Assembly (NCBI GenBank): GCA_018697195.1
Contig: CM031879.1
Location: 36,753,408-36,817,407 of the forward strand
DNA: 64,000 nt
Direction: 5' to 3'
Source of the DNA: Certhia americana
Taxonomy: Eukaryota; Chordata; Aves; Passeriformes; Certhiidae
Shown: piece by piece, positions 38,373 through 50,939 of the stretch
Layout of the letters: each line of letters begins with the position of its first letter
Numbering within the stretch: the first letter of the stretch is position 1
Notes under the pieces: model-generated
The model's input: only the letters and a program-made list of their open reading frames with translations
Database searches by the model: none
What the model was told of the DNA's origin: nothing
Position numbers and translations under genes: made by a program

Positions 38373-41300
38373 GTAATCTCCTCCAATCAAAGCAAACTCA
38401 ACCCATGCATCTGACACACTTATGTCCGAAGGAGTTCCCTATTCCTACACTCTCTGTTACCTTGACTCCTTCGACAAGCCAAGGAGGAGAGCAGACTCCT
38501 AGAGCTTGAACCAGAGCAGCAGCTGCAGCACTCTCCATCCCCAGCACAGGGAGAGCCTGTCACAGGCTAAACCACATCCTCCTCTGCATCACCTTGAGAA
38601 TGCACTGTCCTGTCAGAAAGGAAATGCTGTCTCTAAGCCAGTAGCACACTGAGAAGGTAACCTCAGTGTCAAACAGAATTATACATTATTGATTGCATGT
38701 GTCTGGAACACCCTTTTCAGAAACAGCAGTTGGTTTTGAGTTGTATAATCTGAAAGAAAGGGAAGGAGAAGCAAGTTCTTCTATAAAACACATGATGATG
38801 AAAGCATTTCAGCAAAATATAAGAAAACAAAAAACTACATTCAGAATAACTTTTAAAGCCAAGGGGATGAATTTCATCTATAGCAGAAACACGGGTGAAC
38901 ACCTACCTTTGGTTTGGTGATGGCATCTTAACAAGGGGTGTCAGACTACCCCCAGGGGTCTCCTCTAGCACATCACTGTGATTATTATTTTATATGTCAC
39001 AATTGCTCTGGTAGGTATTTTACTGCACTATAGATATGTCAAGTTGTGCCAGTACCTTATAAAGTGAGTAAGGAATTCAATTTACAAGCAGAAAACTGAA
39101 CATGGTTGCTGGCTTACTTTCAGTTCTGGGAATGTATCTTAAAATTTCATTACTTTGTGTGAGAGAAAGTGCACTAAAATTGTGTTTGCATGTATAAAAG
39201 AAACATAATCTTTGTTAGCCTTTTTTAAACTTACCTGCATATAAAGTGCCTACAGAATTACGCATTATCTGTTATAATTGTTTGTAGTCTTGCTTTAAAA
39301 ATAGGAGTTCCTGGAACAATTGTTCTGAATGTAAAACTGAGAATTCATTTAAAGATTGATTCTCAGCAATGTACGGCATAAAAGATAAAAGGCACCTGTT
39401 ACTGTGGTTAGTGGATTTCTTTTAAAAAGTATGGTTTAAATGTGCAGTGGAAATATAGAAATTAGTGTTAAGTCTTATATTCCATCCTTACCTCAGCTAC
39501 TTGTGCCTAGGCACTGTGGCAAGCTAGAAGATATTCTCTCATATTTTTTATGAGAACCAAGAGTAGATAATGACACTGTTATTCCAAGAAATTGTTGTAA
39601 GCTGTCACAGCAGAAGAACAGAATGCCATTCTTTGCTGTTCTTTTTAACTATTCTGCTTAGAACTGTGTGAGTTTTTGTTGAGTTTTTGTGAGTTTTTTG
39701 TCCGAACTAAAGCCTTCTCTGAGGGATTATAAATATATAATACCCTCCTTACTTTGGTTAATATGTTATTTTTAAGTGTTTAAAAGAAATAAGAATGCCT
39801 TTGCTGATATATGAATTAAAATCTGGGCATCAGTGCCATATGCCAAAGTGGGTGAAAAACTAAGACTGGCCACCAAGAGGAGCTCTCAGAAATACTGTAG
39901 ATACACAGCATCCTTTCATACGTTCATTTTATCTTTCTTAGTCTTGGCTTTTATGTCAAGCAAGCTTTAGATCTGAACATCACTCCTGCTTCCAGAACAT
40001 GCAGCCACTTTGCAAGAGCTGTGGAAGTGGCCTCAAATATTCAGAAGAATTTTGGTATGGGAAGTCTTTGCTCTGACTCCATAGAAAAAAGCTGTAGTGC
40101 TGAACTTGAATGACTGCTTCATGAAGGCTGAGTTCCAGCTGGCAGCTGAACAAGCCATCTGCCTACTCCTGTGCAGATTTCAGAATCTGAATCTACTCTT
40201 AATTACCAACTTCAGTGAGAGCTCCCTAATTTGCTTGCAGCCCCTATATCATCTGGGTGCATGTTTCAGTACTGTAGCTGGCATTGCTTTCCTATTGCAG
40301 TGAGGGCCACCAAAATCAAAGATGAAGTTTATCATTTCAGATGGGAAAGGCATTTCAACCCACACCTTAAAAAGGAACTCCAGAAATTATTAGGCTTTCT
40401 ACATTTAGCTTTTAAGTATCAGACTCTAGAAATGCATTGGTCTTCTTCAGAATGACTTAAAAATAGGAGGCCCAGGTTTATCCGGAAGGAGAAACTGGTA
40501 TATGCAATGGTACTGATCCCACAGTATCTATCCCTTAGATATCTAGGAAGGCCTCTAGGTTAAGCCCTTTTAACAGAAAGATTCACAGCCTTAAAACACT
40601 TTCTCTGGGATTAGAGACCTGATTTCTCTCACTTGGAGAGCAATTGTTTCAATCTCTTCTATCAGTGTGCAATCTGATGAAGAATAAAAGAACTTGCTGG
40701 ACTAGAGGTCTGGCTGAAGGACAGCACATATGCATTTTGCTGTGGAATGCCTTTGGACAAAAGGAGCAAATAATGCTAGCTATTTAGTGATCCTTGTCCT
40801 TAAACAAATGTATAATACAAGGTTACATAATATGACAACATGAATCCCACATTTTTTTTTTTTTTTAGCTGTTTCTGTAAGAAAGGCAGATCCAAGTTTT
40901 CCAGCTTCATCCCTTGGTTTCCTTTAGTCTCAGGAAGACCTGAGGCTCAGGTATTTTAGGCTGCAGCCTGAACGATATTCCTGAGTCTTGGCTGGCATCT
41001 CCTTTATTGTCAGTGTGAAGAAGCCACACAAACCAGCTATTTGACACAGAGGAGTAGGGGTGTTAGCTCCTTCAAAGGGAAGGGAGCAGGGAGGAGGAGT
41101 ATGTCAGTTGGTTTGGAAGTCATTTCCACGCAGGAGGCTTTCTTTTTCCTGGACCTCTATCAGGACCATAACCCATGTAGCTGTGCCCCAGTGGGGAGGG
41201 AACCTCCAGGACTAGGACAGGCATCAGATGTCTTTTGGGGTTTTTTTACTGGAAACAGTTTTTAGAGATTAAATACATTCTTTACATAGGTAACAATGTT

Positions 41301-41504
41301 AAATAATTTTTACACATTTCTTACAGATACTTCTATGGTTCTTTCTTCCTTACCAGATTTCAATGGATTTTCTATTTTCCTTCTACGTTCTTTCATTTAT
41401 GTATTTATTAACACTTTTTTCTTAACCAGAACTCACATGAAAAAACATCACAAGCAAAATACTTGCTAACCCAGTATTCTAGCTAACCCAGTCTTGTTTA
41501 TTCC

Positions 41505-41536
41505 TTAGGTATAAAACTCATTAGGTATAAAACTCA
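41505..41536. repeat. 16-bp tandem duplication
   Basis: Two exact adjacent copies of 'ttaggtataaaactca' at 41505-41520 and 41521-41536. Just upstream, 'gctaacccagt' is also repeated (41465 and 41482), so the stretch has duplicated more than once. Confidence 0.9.
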
Positions 41537-41959
41537 TTTTTCCTCCCAAAAATAGCTATTTTATTATGTTTCCTAAGACCTCAGGACTCAATTTTCATCA
41601 AGGATGTGCTTTAAGCTGGAATCTGGCATTTCAGATCTCCAACCTGGAGTTAGTCATTTTGTTTGTTTGTCTATTTGTTCATTATATGCCATGGATACAA
41701 ATTAACTTGCAGCATGAGCAAGGGAAGGAGGACAGACAAAGATAAGGCAAGCTTACTATTCATAAATTTCAACCTAACATAGCATTTTAGATTACAAGTC
41801 AGTGATAATAATCACTTTATAGGAAATTATTCCAGAATACCAGTTGCTGAATTTGCTTGCCTCATGAAATCTTTATTGATGAATTTTAAATCTCAGGACA
41901 GTGATGTAGTCAGGACATGGGAAATAGTATTATGGGTAGATAACCAATGGCCAAAAAAA

Positions 41960-42003
41960 TATGTTATCACTATGCCCTGAACTCAGGGCATAGTGATAAC
42001 ATA
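41960..42003. repeat. Near-perfect palindrome: 21-bp arms, 2-base spacer
   Basis: The left arm 41960-41980 (ending 'atgccctga') and the right arm 41983-42003 (starting 'tcagggcat') are exact reverse complements, separated only by 'ac' at 41981-41982. The DNA could extrude as a cruciform, or fold as a tight hairpin if transcribed. It does not look like a transposon terminus and no target duplication is evident. A template-switch replication event that copied the arm back is the simplest origin. Confidence 0.95.
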
Positions 42004-45000
42004 GCAGGAAGAAATGTCAACATTGGCTTGACTATTCTGAAACAGCCATGCCTTTATTTAACAGAGACTGTATAGTACAAAAATATTCCTGCACAATGAT
42101 CTTCTTGATATAAATATAGGCATGCAAGAGGAATATGTATAGGAAGAGACAAAATGGAAAAGAAAAATTAATTTCAACAGTCGCTTTTCTATTAAGTTAA
42201 TGCATGAACTGAAGTGTTTAAACTGTGCAACATCCTTGATTTTCAAGAGCTCGTTTTTGTTAGGAACCTACTGAAAACTAGGCTTCGATTCTGCAGAATG
42301 TGTAGATCTGTCCAACACCACTACTACTACTCAGAAAACTGTGTATGATTTTGTAATGATTACAACAAAAAGCACTTTATTCTGGTGAACCAAATATTTA
42401 TCCTGGTATTTCCTGTTAGAAAAAGAACAAAAAATATATCCTCTTTAAAAACAACCAGCCAAACTACTAAATTGTGTCCCCATTACATAAAATAATTTGA
42501 TACCAAATCCTTAAAGGCATAGCAAAGCTAGCTGAACCCTGCAGTGCAGCACAACTGCAAGTAGATAAACAGATTTTTTTCTTGTTTTCAAGTCTTACTT
42601 CTTGACTGACCTGCATCTCTCTTGTAAATAACTTAAAAACAATAGGATTGCATTCTTACTTGATGGAACCAGTCAGTAATCATAGCATGGGTATGCAGGC
42701 TGAGTCCAGGTATTGAAATGCTACACAGCAGGTTTTAGACTCTCAAAAGGTTTAGTCTGGTAAAGTATTTAAATGTGTACTAACCTTTAAGCTCTTGAAT
42801 GGTGCATCTAATTAAATTTGTTACACACAAGTGGTTTGGAGGATCAAAATTTTAAATAACATTTCTAATGCGTCCTGTAATTTACCTGATGAACTGCTAC
42901 ATTGATTCTTATTTTAATGTTAATTAATTTTACTTTTGCTATGGTTATTTTAATATAAAATATTTATTTTATTAAAAGTTTGTAACTCTATAAGTAATGT
43001 AATTTTAGAGATGTGTCATGCACACACATATAGTGGTAGTAGCAAATTTCTTTTCAGACCTTCAAAAATACCAATGTAATTCTTTTACCTTCCATTTGAT
43101 TTTAGTGGGTAGCTTGCTGAGAGTTGTACCCACTTTTCACATAGCCCATTATCACAGCACACATTTTCATGATTGTTGTCAAAAAAGAGCATTTAGGGCA
43201 GTTGTTTAGTTTAAATGATCAGTAGAGTGCTACTTTGAGATCATTTGGGAAGGGGACACACACACTGAAATTTTCCAATGGAAGCTGTTGGAAGAATGTA
43301 ATTACCTCACTTGGGACTTCAGCCAACCCAGCAAACATCCAATTTCCACAGATGTGATTGAGGTTGTTTCCATTTAGTTTAATGAGAGTTGGATGGGGCT
43401 GTAAGGCATTACAGTTCTTTAGGGAAAATCCCGGGGGATGTCTCATCACTAAAAAAGCTGAGGATGTTGGTTTTATGTTTCCCCCAAAGTACAGCAGCCC
43501 TTGCATCAGCATGTCACTACTGCTGTTCCCCAGCATTACTGGCTCAGGGGGAAGCAGCCACCATGGTGCCACTTTCTGTGCCTGAGAGGGATCCAGGATA
43601 CTGGCAGATGATGTTGTTTAGCTTCCTTCTGTGTTTAGGTCATCCATGAGTGTTCAGTTGCTCAGTTCAGTTCTTTGGTGGATGTACTGGAGTGCTGTAG
43701 CAATGAGCAGGGAGTGGATGTGACACTTCACTAATTCCTCCCTCCTTCCAGCACTGAGTGGCACTCAGAAGCATTTCCAAGACAGCGTCAGACTGTTACA
43801 GGGTTCACGGTTTTTTCACTGACTGGACCCCAGAAGTGCTTTGGTCCTTTCAGACAAAATTATAGGATTGCCTCCAATGCTACTGATAGTGCCTCTGTTT
43901 GGGCACACTTTTGTAATTTTCCCCCTGATATCAGGGAAATCAAAGTGCTGGGAGCATACTTTGTATCAATCCCATGCGCTGAGATGAATTTCATAGATTG
44001 GCAGATGCTTCAATGCCTCTCTGTTTCAAAGTTGATTTTACTTTGGTTTGTTTTTTGTAAGACATGAAGACAAGCTGTAATATACTTACGTCAACATATT
44101 GTTGGGGTGTGGCCTTGCCATCCAGTTCCCAGACATAACTTAATAGACCTAAATTGTCAGGATGTTTTAGTACAGAATTTTGTTACTCATATAGCATTGT
44201 CATCATGCAAGTTGGGAGCCAGTAGCAGATGGAAGTGTCAGTGAGAACTCCGATATAGCAAAGCAACACTGATATTCCCTGTTTTCCCACAGTACTTTGA
44301 GGCAAAAAAAATAAAGGGTTTTTACTGACATTTTGGGAGATGAGGACTGAGAGCTATAAAATATCTCTGTTCCTGTGCTGATGCTAGGTGAATGTAAAAT
44401 TGCCTTTTCTAAAAACAAGTAATAATCAGTGAATCTTTCTCCAAGAAGGTGCAGCATTTTCTTCCACCAGACAGGTGCCCATTAATGACAGTATATGTCT
44501 TCACAATCTCCACACCAATGCTTATGATACTCTGAAAATCACTATTGCAGAACATGCTGACAGGATGTATGACTTGTAAGTATTAGAGAATACTTCCGTG
44601 GTCTGAAAGTAAATGATAACCAATTTGTGACTTACATCTCCAGTTCTTCTCAGTCTCTTTCATCTACTGCTTCTTTTCCTTCCTTTTTCCTGGTTCCCTC
44701 ATCACACAGCATCTTCTCATCTCATTTACACCTCCTGCCTCTCCAGAAAAAAAGCACAGTTTTGCCATGCTGGCTTCTGTGGAGAATACTGTTACAGGAG
44801 GAAGAAGGAGAGTTAAAGCCTCTGAAATGTTTTTTGACATATGGCTGAGAAGCTTAAGGCTTCCTGACAATGATAGTCTCTGCTCTGTTTTCCAGCCAGT
44901 CTGCCATACGATACTTTTGATGAAAAAGAATAAATGTAAACCTGTATTTGTCTACTTTTCCCTCTACTTCGCACAAAGCTTGCTTAAGAAGGACTTGATA

Positions 45001-46718
45001 GCTTTTAGCTAACATTGTAGCAAAGCAAACTGAATTCTGATGTGTATTTTTTAGTAGCTTCAGGACTAATGTACAGAAGTTAAAAATAAATGTACAGAAA
45101 TTATAAGGACAGAACTAGCTATTTTTTTTTTTTGCTTGAAACTAAGAGGGCTCCTGTAAGGAGGTAGTTCTTAATTCCTTGAATATGCTGAATGTTCCTG
45201 ACTGAACCATGGTCTAGAAATCTCACATCCCTGCTTAAGCATTTTCTAACTGCTGCTAGTTGCACTACTAGTTGGACAAGAAACATTTTCAGAAGGAGAC
45301 AAGAAAGTGTATTGTGTATGACCCTGCGATGTCAGTGGAAGTCAGAAAAATCGTGTATGAGCTCAGATAATGATCAACAGTTGAGACAAGCCAGGATAAA
45401 TCACAGCATTGCCAAGTTTAGAGAGAAGATAAAGAAGAACTGGTTGCAGTACTGGCTTACAGGAGGAGGTTGTTCCTGGGTAGGAGCTGCCCAAAAACTT
45501 GAAGGTATATGAGGCCAATTAAATAACTCCTAACCAGTTGTGAGGGTTATGTCTGTCAGAGCCTGCTTTCATGAAGGGATAAAAGGGCTATTGATGAAAA
45601 AATACAGTCTTCATTTTTGCCATAGTTAAAATACTATGACTACAGAGTTATTTAATAAAGTTTATTTTGGGGTGGTATTTTGATCTATTCAGTGGTTGAG
45701 TTTTTGGAAACCACGGCAGAGATACTAGATCTGTGAGCCATTGGCAATGAGGTAAATGGCATTTAGTTTTGCTCCAGGGAAGGATTTATTCTTTCATCAA
45801 GTGTCACCTCTATCATGATGTGCCTGAATAAATATAACTAGCTTCACTTACATTAGTGGTCTCTCCTGGGACAATACTGCCAACATAAATTATTTATGAT
45901 TTGAGATGGGTTTAATACTAGTCACAGCACAAAAATATACTACCTTCCAAGAGCACTGCCTATTGCAGAGGTGTCAGAGACAAAAACTTTATTAAAGGAC
46001 TATTTTTCACCATAGCTATAAAATCTATCAGCCTCTTTTTACATCTGCCAGCTACAGTTCTGGTACAGTATGGTATTCCTGTATGTAGGCACAACTTTGG
46101 CTCTGAAGCTCCACTGAAAAGGAGTGTTAATGAGGACTTCCTTTCCCTCAGCTCAAGGACAGGCACCTCATCACCTAGCTGATCCATTAAGCAGAAGTTA
46201 TATGCTGGTTTCTGGAAACGCTTTTTGAGATTTCACCCCAAAACCCTAATTTTGCTGTATTGTACAGTGATATGCTAATGTCAGCAATCAGAAAGTACAG
46301 CAATTTTGGCAGATTTCTTTCTGAGATCATTTTGGCAAGGCAATATTATTTTGCTTCATTCCTTAGTTATTAAAATTATTGAAAAGACAGCACAAGGTTA
46401 AGATTCAAATTTTATTAAGTGTGGTGCTCACAATATAGTTGACTTGAACTTTAGAAGTTAGAAACTTTACATCAGATGTCCTATATTGTTTTTAAAAATA
46501 ATCTCTATCTTGCTGTACCTTGTGCCTTTACTGTTTTTTACCATATAAATTACCTTTCTGTATTTGTGGTGGCATATAACTTTGTGCTGATTTGAAGACA
46601 ATTTACAGGTGGTTGAGTCCATGATAAAGCCTTCATGTACTATAAAAAAGCAGGTTGTCTTATGAATACTGTACATGAATGAACACAAGAGAAATGTGAG
46701 ACCAAAGTAATACAAGAG

Positions 46719-46780
46719 TAAAGATAATAAATAAAAATAATAAATAATGACTAATTAGTAAACTAAATAATTAATTAAAA
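46719..46780. repeat. AT-rich low-complexity tract
   Basis: A run of 'aataaataa', 'taattag' and 'taattaatt' variants with almost no G or C. Simple low-complexity DNA about 200 bp before a CR1 copy. Confidence 0.75.
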
Positions 46781-46980
46781 AGGTAAATGCAATATCCTTA
46801 ATGTGACGTAATTACAGCCACATGTATCACATTCTAAAAGCTCCAAATTGCACTGAAATGAAAATATATGAAAGTATATAAAAATTTTTTTTTAAATTAA
46901 AATTACAATGTCTTTTAAAATACTAATGTATTTGACAGTTCATTTTCCATCCCTTAGGCCATGTATTATGCCACAATAAA

Positions 46981-47500
46981 ATCACCAAATCACAGAATTG
47001 TTTAGGTTGGAAAAGACCTCCAAGATCATCAATTCCAACCTTTGACCAATCTCCATCTTGTCAACTAAACCATAGCACCGAGTGCCAGGCTGTTTCTTAA
47101 AGACCTCCGGGGTGGTGACTCCACCACCTACCTGGGCAGCCCCTTCTGATGTTTGATAACCCTTTCAGTGAAGAAATTCTTCCTGATGTCCTGAACCTCC
47201 CCTGGCTCGGCTTGAGGCCATTTCCTCTTGTCCTGTTCTGGTAGTCTGGGAGAAGAGGCTGACCCTCACCTGGCTACAGCCTCCTTTCAGGGAGTTGTAG
47301 AGAGTGATAATGTCTCTCCTGAGCCTCCTTTTCTCCAGGCCAAACACCCCAGCTCCCTCAGCCACTCCTCAGAGGACTTGTGTTCCAGACCCTTCCCCAG
47401 CCTTTTTGCCCTTCTCTCCAGCATCTCAATGTCTTACTTGACGTGAAGCGAGGGACTGAAAGAAGATCACAATTCTTAAGGTGTGGCCTCGCTGGTGCAA
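46981..47500 (-). mobile_element. CR1 LINE, 5'-truncated 3' end, about 520 bp
   Basis: A long, well-preserved CR1 tail in antisense orientation. The plus strand begins 'atcaccaaatcacagaat', then 'ttaggttggaaaagacctcc', 'aagatcatc', 'ccatagcaccgagtgcca', 'gtgactccaccacctacctg', 'gggcagcccc', 'gagaagaggctgaccctcac', 'tctcctgagcctccttttct', 'ccaggc' and ends near 'gtgtggcctcgctggtgc'. Each block is in the order expected for a bird CR1 3' region. It is 5'-truncated with no reverse transcriptase. Frames across it (47165-47365 minus, 47228-47446 plus) are not genes. It lies antisense to SYT1. Confidence 0.96.
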
Positions 47501-48494
47501 TACATCAAGATACATTATGAAATGCATCAAGAAAATATATATCTGAATAAAATTTTCCTTGTATAAAGTTAAACGCTTTTTATTTTCAACTTTTTTTCAT
47601 GATATATATTTAGGAGAAAAAAAACCTCTTTATTTTAGAAGTCTCTGTTACCCTGAGGCTTTTTAGTGTAGTGCATGGTGCTGCTAACATTCAGTGTACG
47701 TATTCACAGAGCAGAATATGCATGTGACAACCTGTGCAACACAAACCTCACCTTGATGCAGGTTTTGTATTGTGAAAAATGCCTTTTTCAAGTTTCTAAA
47801 ATAGAGTAAATTTCACACTGGGATATAGAAAAATACCATTTGATTGAAAATTGCTATTTGATTAGCAATTTCAGTCTGAAAATTAGTTATGACTTAGCAA
47901 AGTATCCCTTTTCTATAAATCACCATACTTATCTTTCCTAGGTTAAAGGAATGCTGTCACAAACATGCAGTGCTTTTTCCCTGTGTATTAGTAAGTTCAC
48001 CTCAAGACATAATCCTAAAACATTGTTCAGCAGAGTTTTGCTGAAATTAATGTAACTATTTATAACTGAAAGGACTCAAATTGGAGCTCTACTTATCAGG
48101 CAGCAAAGAAAATTACTTTAATGGACCATTTTGGAGACTTTTCATCATTTATTTCTTTTTCTTAATAGAGCCTTCTATGTATGTTTTTTCAAACAGCAAA
48201 CTCAATTTTCACTATGCGATTTACCTGTCACATTGCTCTTTTACTTGGAGGTTGTATTTTCATCCTTGGAGGCAGTGGGACTACAGTGGGGCTAAAGAAG
48301 GAACAGGAAATGCCGAGTGTTGTCCCCAATTTTATTTTGTAATAGGAATAGTTGCTAAGGCACTTCCAGGAGATGCGGAAGAACATGGCTTGCATCTTAG
48401 CCTGAACAAGTTTAAACCCATTTATCTCACCCCACAGAGAAGAGAGAGAGCCTATAGCCAGAAGGTTGGACTGCATGGAGAATGCATTATTCAT

Positions 48495-48605
48495 CTGTCT
48501 CACTGAGGATGGCACAGAAATCCTCCATGGTAGAGCCAGGGACTCAAAAACACTGTTCTGTGGGAGAAGTGGCTTAGCCTCTGGCTTATAAGGGGTAACT
48601 AGCTC
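48495..48605 (-). repeat. Possible ancient tRNA-derived SINE relic
   Basis: Read on the minus strand the order 'aagccagaggctaagccact', 'tctcccacagaacagtg', 'gagtccctggctctacc' resembles the tRNA-like head of amniote SINEs ('agtggttagggcactc', 'gggagacccaggttcaagtc', 'cctgctctgcc'). The similarity is by eye and weak. The open frames that cross it on both strands (48081-48506, 48228-48656) show no domain. Confidence 0.28.
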
Positions 48606-49803
48606 ACTGGTTAGGGTTCCAGCCAAGGAAAGAGAAGTCTTAAGAGCTCTACACACAGTGAATATTTAATCTAAAATTTTCAGACCTCTAGGAGAGTGTC
48701 ATATCCACAGTATAGTTTTTGCATGCTCTCATTTCATTTCTGTTCTAACACAAAATGTGGCCTCATATGGAGAATTGCCCAGGAATATAGAGCCTATCCC
48801 ACAGAGTCAAGGATATATTGGAATTCAATATTTTATGGATATTAATATGGATATTTAACATTTTGTTATCTGGTGAGCCTTGAAAAAGGATTAAAGAGGT
48901 AAAACTATGAGATTTGGAGAGCCTCTTTTCTCTTCATGGATTCAGATCCCTGCCAAGCATTGTACATTTCTTTTTGGCTTTCAACAAACATAGTTGCTTT
49001 AGGTTGTAATAGATGAAGAAAGTTCTCTATTATCTATAATATCTATTTCTCTAAGGTGGAAATGCAGAGCATTTTTTTTCTACTAGAAAACCTTACAGAT
49101 GTCTGTTGTAATGACAATTTCTTTTCATCGGGATTTGTCCTCCTTTGACCTTCTTTCCTGTGACTGTAGCTGGTTTACACATTCTAAGACAGTTTTCCAA
49201 CATGAGATTTCTTACCTGAATTTTTTGAGAGGGGGAGATATTATTTTGATATCTTGTTGCCATTTTAGATCTTAGTACTAGAATCGCTTATGGCAGAACT
49301 TCAGTTGAGAGCAGTAAGTTTTTTTACTGAACACAATGTCTGTGGAATGTTTATTTGCCAGGGGGAAAAAAAAAAAAAATAAAAGGAATCACTAGGCAGG
49401 ACAAAGTTTTGATGGTGCCTGATTTTGCTGTGAATAACTCACATCAATAATGTAACACATTTACAAAAGGTTTTTTTTTGTAGAATTCTTCTTTAATAGG
49501 TGAGGCTAAAGGATGACTTACAGCTTCAAGCTTTTTTCTTTTTTCCAACTGTATCGTTTTGCATAATGAAAGGACATTGCCTCCATGTGGCCTCCATTGC
49601 TGTTGTGTTGTATCTATGGATACATTATCACTGCCTCTCTGAGTGAACAATTCCAAAGCAGCCATGGAGAATTTATTTGTTGATTACTCACCTGCTATTA
49701 AAGTGGTTCCAAATGAAGTGAGATGGCAGACATACTGCCTCTTGGAAGCTCTGTCCAGCTATAAAAGGAATTCTGTGTGTTCTCTGCAGTGCCCAAACAG
49801 CTT

Positions 49804-49866
49804 TGCAGATGCACCATATTTAATTAGATTACTTTTAATTAGATTGCAGATGCAAAGTTGCATCTG
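49804..49866. repeat. Clustered short direct and inverted repeats
   Basis: 'tgcagatgca' occurs at 49804-49813 and 49845-49854; between them 'tttaattagatt' occurs twice with a period of 15 (49819-49830, 49834-49845). The second 'cagatgcaa' (49847-49855) faces a perfect 9-bp inverted copy at 49858-49866 across a 2-base gap. It is a compact structured patch of unknown meaning. Confidence 0.65.
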
Positions 49867-50067
49867 TGTATCACTATTAGTCTTTTTTGAAGCACTTTCA
49901 GCCAATAACAAACCACTATCTCATTTGCATTAATTTAAATGTATTAACGTTTTGCTTGCTGGAATAATTGCTATGGAAGAACATATATAACTTAGAGATA
50001 AATCTGTTATTGTCCTGTGGCACCATATGCAGAAAATGAAGTAGCCTAAGAGACAATCATGCAAGCT

Positions 50068-50083
50068 AAAAAAAAAAAAAAAA
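50068..50083. repeat. Poly(A) tract
   Basis: A short A homopolymer of about 16 bases; a similar tract lies near 49365-49380. Simple repeats only. Confidence 0.8.
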
Positions 50084-50905
50084 GGAAAATGCTCTGAAGA
50101 ATTAATTCACTCTTAAATAAATCTTTCTGAAATTCCATTTATACTTATTTAAATTCCTTTAGAGCACTTAGTTTCCAAGGCAATCTTTGCAAGCTTTGGA
50201 CTTTATTGATTGCTCATCTACCCTTAATGTTTATTTTCTTTATCATATTTTTTTTTAATTTCTTCATGCTTCACAGAGCCCATTTTCTTTTGCTGCTTTT
50301 CCATTTCTGTTCCAAGCTTAACTCAGTTCTGAGGGGACAGAGGATTAATTGTTCATTACTGGTGGTGCTATAGGTTTGAAAGGGTGGTTCATCAGCCATT
50401 GCGAAGTTCTTATTGAGAGAGAGCTTCTTTAGTTAATGGCAGAGGACTTGCCAGAGGAATTGTAAACCTGGGACAGAAAACTCACTGGACAGAAGTCATC
50501 AGAAACTCGACCCTTGATTTCCGCAGACCGACTTCCAATTCCAGGAATGATTATTTTTCCTAGGCATTCCCTGGCATTCCTTTCTACATTTTTGTTTCTC
50601 TTTCTGGCCAAAACAGAGGTTAATCACTTCAAATTAATTTTAAATATATTTATATAGAGACAGTAGCAAGAACTCTGCTATGTGCTTCTAATGTTAAGAT
50701 TTGATGATTTTTTTTTTCAGTCTCTTTGATTAGCAGCAGCAATGAAATTAATCCAGTAAGAAGAATAGGATTTAATTAAATGCTTTTAGTAAGTGGGATG
50801 AACTCTTGAAAATGAGGAGATGCAGTGGCTTTTAAATAGCAGTAAGAAAATGTGTTCATCAAGAGCAGCTGCTAAGGCTAGTTGTAAATACTGGAGCAAA
50901 ATATT

Positions 50906-50939
50906 ACTAGAGTGAAAATATTTCACTAGAGTGAAAAAA
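50906..50939. repeat. 19-bp-period direct repeat
   Basis: 'actagagtgaaaa' occurs at 50906-50918 and again 19 bases later (50925-50937). The interval also contains a small inverted repeat (agtgaaa / tttcact). Confidence 0.7.

Noticed and set aside
41960..42003. Palindrome as a microRNA precursor
   Set aside because: The total length is only 44 bases with a 2-base loop, too short and tight for Drosha/Dicer substrates, and the flanks do not extend the stem.
48081..48656. Overlapping 141- and 142-codon frames on opposite strands
   Set aside because: Neither resembles a known protein, and the overlap on opposite strands is typical of chance openness.
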